NCBI GenBank assembly: GCA_947628005.1
Contig: CANQYI010000001.1
Span: forward strand, 1 to 64,000
Source of the DNA: an uncultured Clostridia bacterium
Lineage (GTDB): Bacteria; Bacillota; Clostridia; TANB77; CAG-465
Reading direction: 5' to 3'
Length of the DNA stretch: 64,000 nucleotides
How positions within the stretch are numbered: position 1 is the stretch's first letter; each line of letters starts with the position of its first letter. The position numbers and the translations under genes are program-made. Positions 61,544 to 64,000 of the stretch are shown here, piece by piece. The notes under the pieces were generated by a model. The model ran no database searches and was not told where the DNA came from. It worked only from the letters and a program-made list of their open reading frames with translations.

Positions 61544-64000
61544 CTAGTTAAAGTCTTCTGCTGCTCTTGAGTCAGTATCATAAAGCATTACAGTTCCTTT
61601 TATTTTCTGATACATAGAATTATCTATATTCCATGTACCTTTTTCTAATTGCAATTTTAAGTCTTTTGCTTCTGAGCCCGGATTATTGAATCCTAAATAG
61701 CCTTCATAATCCCATTGAGTTGTATTTGTTGGATTTGTAGCCTTGCTATTATTTTGATTATATGATATTTTTGCTTCTTGACTTCCTATCTTGTCTACAC
61801 ATATAATTTCAAATTTTACTCCAATATAGCCATCAGTTAGTGGACTATTAATCTTTGTACCTTCTACTGCAATAGCTGAATTTGGAAGTTTGAATTCTCC
61901 ATACCAAGATTGAATGAAATTATTATCGCTAGTTGCCATCATGTTTGGTAAAAGTACAAATCCATCTTCTGAAGAAATGTTTATTTCTGTTAATTTTGTA
62001 GACATATTACTAATATTATCTGTTACTCCCAAATTATTTATATATCTATAACCATCATTTGGAGTAAAGAATATAGTGTAGTTACTATTAACAAATTTTT
62101 GATATTTTCCTTCTGAATTTTTATAATATATATTTATATTATCTTTAAATTGTTTTGCGTCTTTAGATATATAATAATATGATGGTTTTATAATTATTTT
62201 TCTTCCTGAATCATTTTTATTATAATCATAATATCCACTTGTCTTTAAATCAAAACTGATTCTATAACCAAGTTTTGGTGCAAATATGTAAGAATTATCT
62301 GTATGCTTATATGGTCCAAGTGGTAAAGTTCTATTTCTTGTATCACTTAAATCTCTAGATTGTAGAACGTTATAAGAAACTCCATATATTTTTAATTCTT
62401 TTATTCCAGAAAAATATTGTACTTCTGTTAATGAATTTACATTTTTATCATCACTTTTTCTAAATACTGATTTAAAGTTTACATCTAGACAATCTGTTAC
62501 CTTAAAATCATATATTCTTGATAAAGTTTTAAACTTTGCTTTTGTCCATGCAAAATAATATATATCTTCATACAAATCTGTATTTCCAGTAAATGATTTG
62601 TCTGTGTGTACATCTACATCTTTACTAGTAGTACATACATTATCTCTTGAAATTTCATTTGTAATATTTTGCATATGTTCTATAAGTCCAGAAGTTGAAG
62701 TTGTATTGTATATAGAATGTAATTTATCTTGTGTAAATTGAGTAAATACATTTTCTCTGTACCCATCTGGTACATTATTTGACATTCCTACAACTAAAAG
62801 TGTATTTTCAATTTGACTTACTATATCTCCTTCATTACCACCGCTTGTTGGTATTGCCTCAAATACAGTTTGCTTTCCTTTATTTACTGGTACTTCAATC
62901 CAAGTATTTGCTTTATACTCTTTGTTTTGATAACTAATATCAAAATCGAATATCAAGAAATATTTATCTAAATATTTTTCATTTTCGCTATTAAGTGTTA
63001 CAGTAAACGGTGCATTTTTCTGTATTGTATAATCTCTTTTTTGTGTATCACTTGTAGAATGATCTACAACATTTGGTGAAGATACAGAACCTACAGATAC
63101 ATTTATTTTGTTATATACATTAACAAATTGTGTATTTTTTGCTGCTACATTTCTACTATTAGAACTTCCACTATTTAATACATTATAATCTACATATGCA
63201 GTTTGACCTTTAATATATCTTAGTCCGTTATATGCATTATCGATTATATTGTATGTTTTCTTAAAGTTTTCAGCTTTAGTGTTTGAACCTTTTATGTTAT
63301 CAACATTTATATTTGACAAGTTTGCAGTATTTTTAATATTGTTATACTGAGTTGATATACTACTATTTAAATCAGAATAATCATAATCTAAATTTATACT
63401 ATTTGCATTTGAAGAATTAAATAATGCTTGTCTTTCATTAGTGTTTGTGATAATTTTACCACTTATTATCTTTCCTTTATGATTATATCCATCTGAATTT
63501 ACTATATTCATAGAAGTTAACTTATTTATTACAAAATCTTTTATAGTATAAGTTAGTTTTCCATTACTATATTGTTTTTGATATTTCAATGTCTTTACTG
63601 TATATGTTGGTGTTACAATATAAGGTTTTATACTTCCACCTGATTGCACTTCTGTAGTTTTACAATCATTACCTTGTAAAGTATTATTTCCTACATATAT
63701 TTTTGGATCTGGTATAGGTGTATCATCTTTTGTATAATAAAATGTAATTGTAACGAATTCATCGCTTGAAGTGTCATCATTTACATCTTGATTAGAATAA
63801 TATGGACAATTATTCATTTTAATTTCTGCATCACTTATAGTGCTACTTTTACCTATTTTAACTCCATAATATTTATATTTTACACCATCTTTTGCAAGTG
63901 TAGTTGACCTAGATGCTATAACTCTATCATCTGCTTCTAAATTTGTAAATGCCTCACTATATGTATAACTTCCACCATTTGGTTTCTTATTTTTTAAATT
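61544..64000 (-). CDS. Large secreted protein, surface module paralog 2 (N-terminus outside window)
   Basis: The frame is open from the track start (63817) to the last base, so the gene continues beyond the window; at least 818 residues are visible. Its C-terminal 330 residues are clearly homologous to those of the 1188-aa protein: RIYDFKVTDC, PLGPYKHTD, APKLGYRISFDLKTSGYYDY, and the ending KGTVMLYDTDSRAAEDFN. The upstream part differs and contains repeated threonine/asparagine-rich beta domains. It is presumably exported. It is co-transcribed with the SLH-like membrane protein. It looks like a duplication of the other protein with diverged N-terminal domains. Confidence 0.72.
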   Translation of the reverse strand, partial: NLKNKKPNGGSYTYSEAFTNLEADDRVIASRSTTLAKDGVKYKYYGVKIGKSSTISDAEIKMNNCPYYSNQDVNDDTSSDEFVTITFYYTKDDTPIPDPKIYVGNNTLQGNDCKTTEVQSGGSIKPYIVTPTYTVKTLKYQKQYSNGKLTYTIKDFVINKLTSMNIVNSDGYNHKGKIISGKIITNTNERQALFNSSNANSINLDYDYSDLNSSISTQYNNIKNTANLSNINVDNIKGSNTKAENFKKTYNIIDNAYNGLRYIKGQTAYVDYNVLNSGSSNSRNVAAKNTQFVNVYNKINVSVGSVSSPNVVDHSTSDTQKRDYTIQKNAPFTVTLNSENEKYLDKYFLIFDFDISYQNKEYKANTWIEVPVNKGKQTVFEAIPTSGGNEGDIVSQIENTLLVVGMSNNVPDGYRENVFTQFTQDKLHSIYNTTSTSGLIEHMQNITNEISRDNVCTTSKDVDVHTDKSFTGNTDLYEDIYYFAWTKAKFKTLSRIYDFKVTDCLDVNFKSVFRKSDDKNVNSLTEVQYFSGIKELKIYGVSYNVLQSRDLSDTRNRTLPLGPYKHTDNSYIFAPKLGYRISFDLKTSGYYDYNKNDSGRKIIIKPSYYYISKDAKQFKDNINIYYKNSEGKYQKFVNSNYTIFFTPNDGYRYINNLGVTDNISNMSTKLTEINISSEDGFVLLPNMMATSDNNFIQSWYGEFKLPNSAIAVEGTKINSPLTDGYIGVKFEIICVDKIGSQEAKISYNQNNSKATNPTNTTQWDYEGYLGFNNPGSEAKDLKLQLEKGTWNIDNSMYQKIKGTVMLYDTDSRAAEDFN

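Overview
The window is very AT-rich DNA from a spore-forming Firmicute, most likely a gut-type uncultured Clostridia lineage. The complete spoIIIAA-AH operon, spoIID, sleB-ypeB, bofA, the Clostridia-specific SCIFF peptide and a nusA-infB translation operon support this. The genus and species cannot be read from the sequence. Most genes lie on the minus strand, so the window is largely read right to left.

Bases 1-13,330 are an accessory, mobile, defence-like island. It holds the end of a DUF6076 zinc-ribbon protein and a GHKL ATPase fused to a Shedu-like PD-(D/E)XK nuclease. Next come a Tn916-type tyrosine recombinase, a striking 124-nt nested inverted repeat, and a 45-bp copy of the 3' half of a tRNA-Met(CAT) gene, which is probably an attachment site. 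Further right are membrane proteins, a DUF3800 gene with a partner gene and a small structured RNA with its own strong promoter, and a tightly overlapped three-gene cassette (metallo-beta-lactamase fold, small His/Cys caspase-like candidate, membrane protein) behind a leader peptide. An orphan AAA ATPase and a GNAT acetyltransferase close the island. Decayed gene remnants occur in its gaps.

Bases 13.4-24 kb are a type IV pilus operon transcribed leftward from one clear promoter: pilM-pilN fusion, pilO-like, pilP-like, a membrane protein, a pilin, a prepilin-peptidase-N-domain/pilin fusion, minor pilins, pilB, pilT and pilC. No catalytic prepilin peptidase is visible. Bases 24-29 kb are the whole spoIIIA operon (the mother-cell to forespore channel). 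Bases 29-40 kb hold a SWIM-SNF2 helicase, a GH18 hydrolase, pcrA, a GME-fold protein beside SCIFF but without its radical-SAM maturase, and the germination/sporulation genes ypeB, sleB and bofA.

Bases 40-51 kb are envelope and translation housekeeping: rseP-cdsA-frr, rubrerythrin, then rimP-nusA-ylxR-infB-rbfA-nrnA-truB behind a good promoter and a leader hairpin. After a Schlafen/AlbA-type ATP-binding protein and spoIID, bases 53.9-64 kb are a cell-surface region. It contains a BspA-like leucine-rich-repeat protein apparently split from its C-terminal domain by a frameshift, two large paralogous secreted proteins that share a C-terminal module, a membrane-anchored SLH-like protein, and a Ser/Thr-rich lipoprotein with PPKTD repeats. 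The last gene runs off the right edge.
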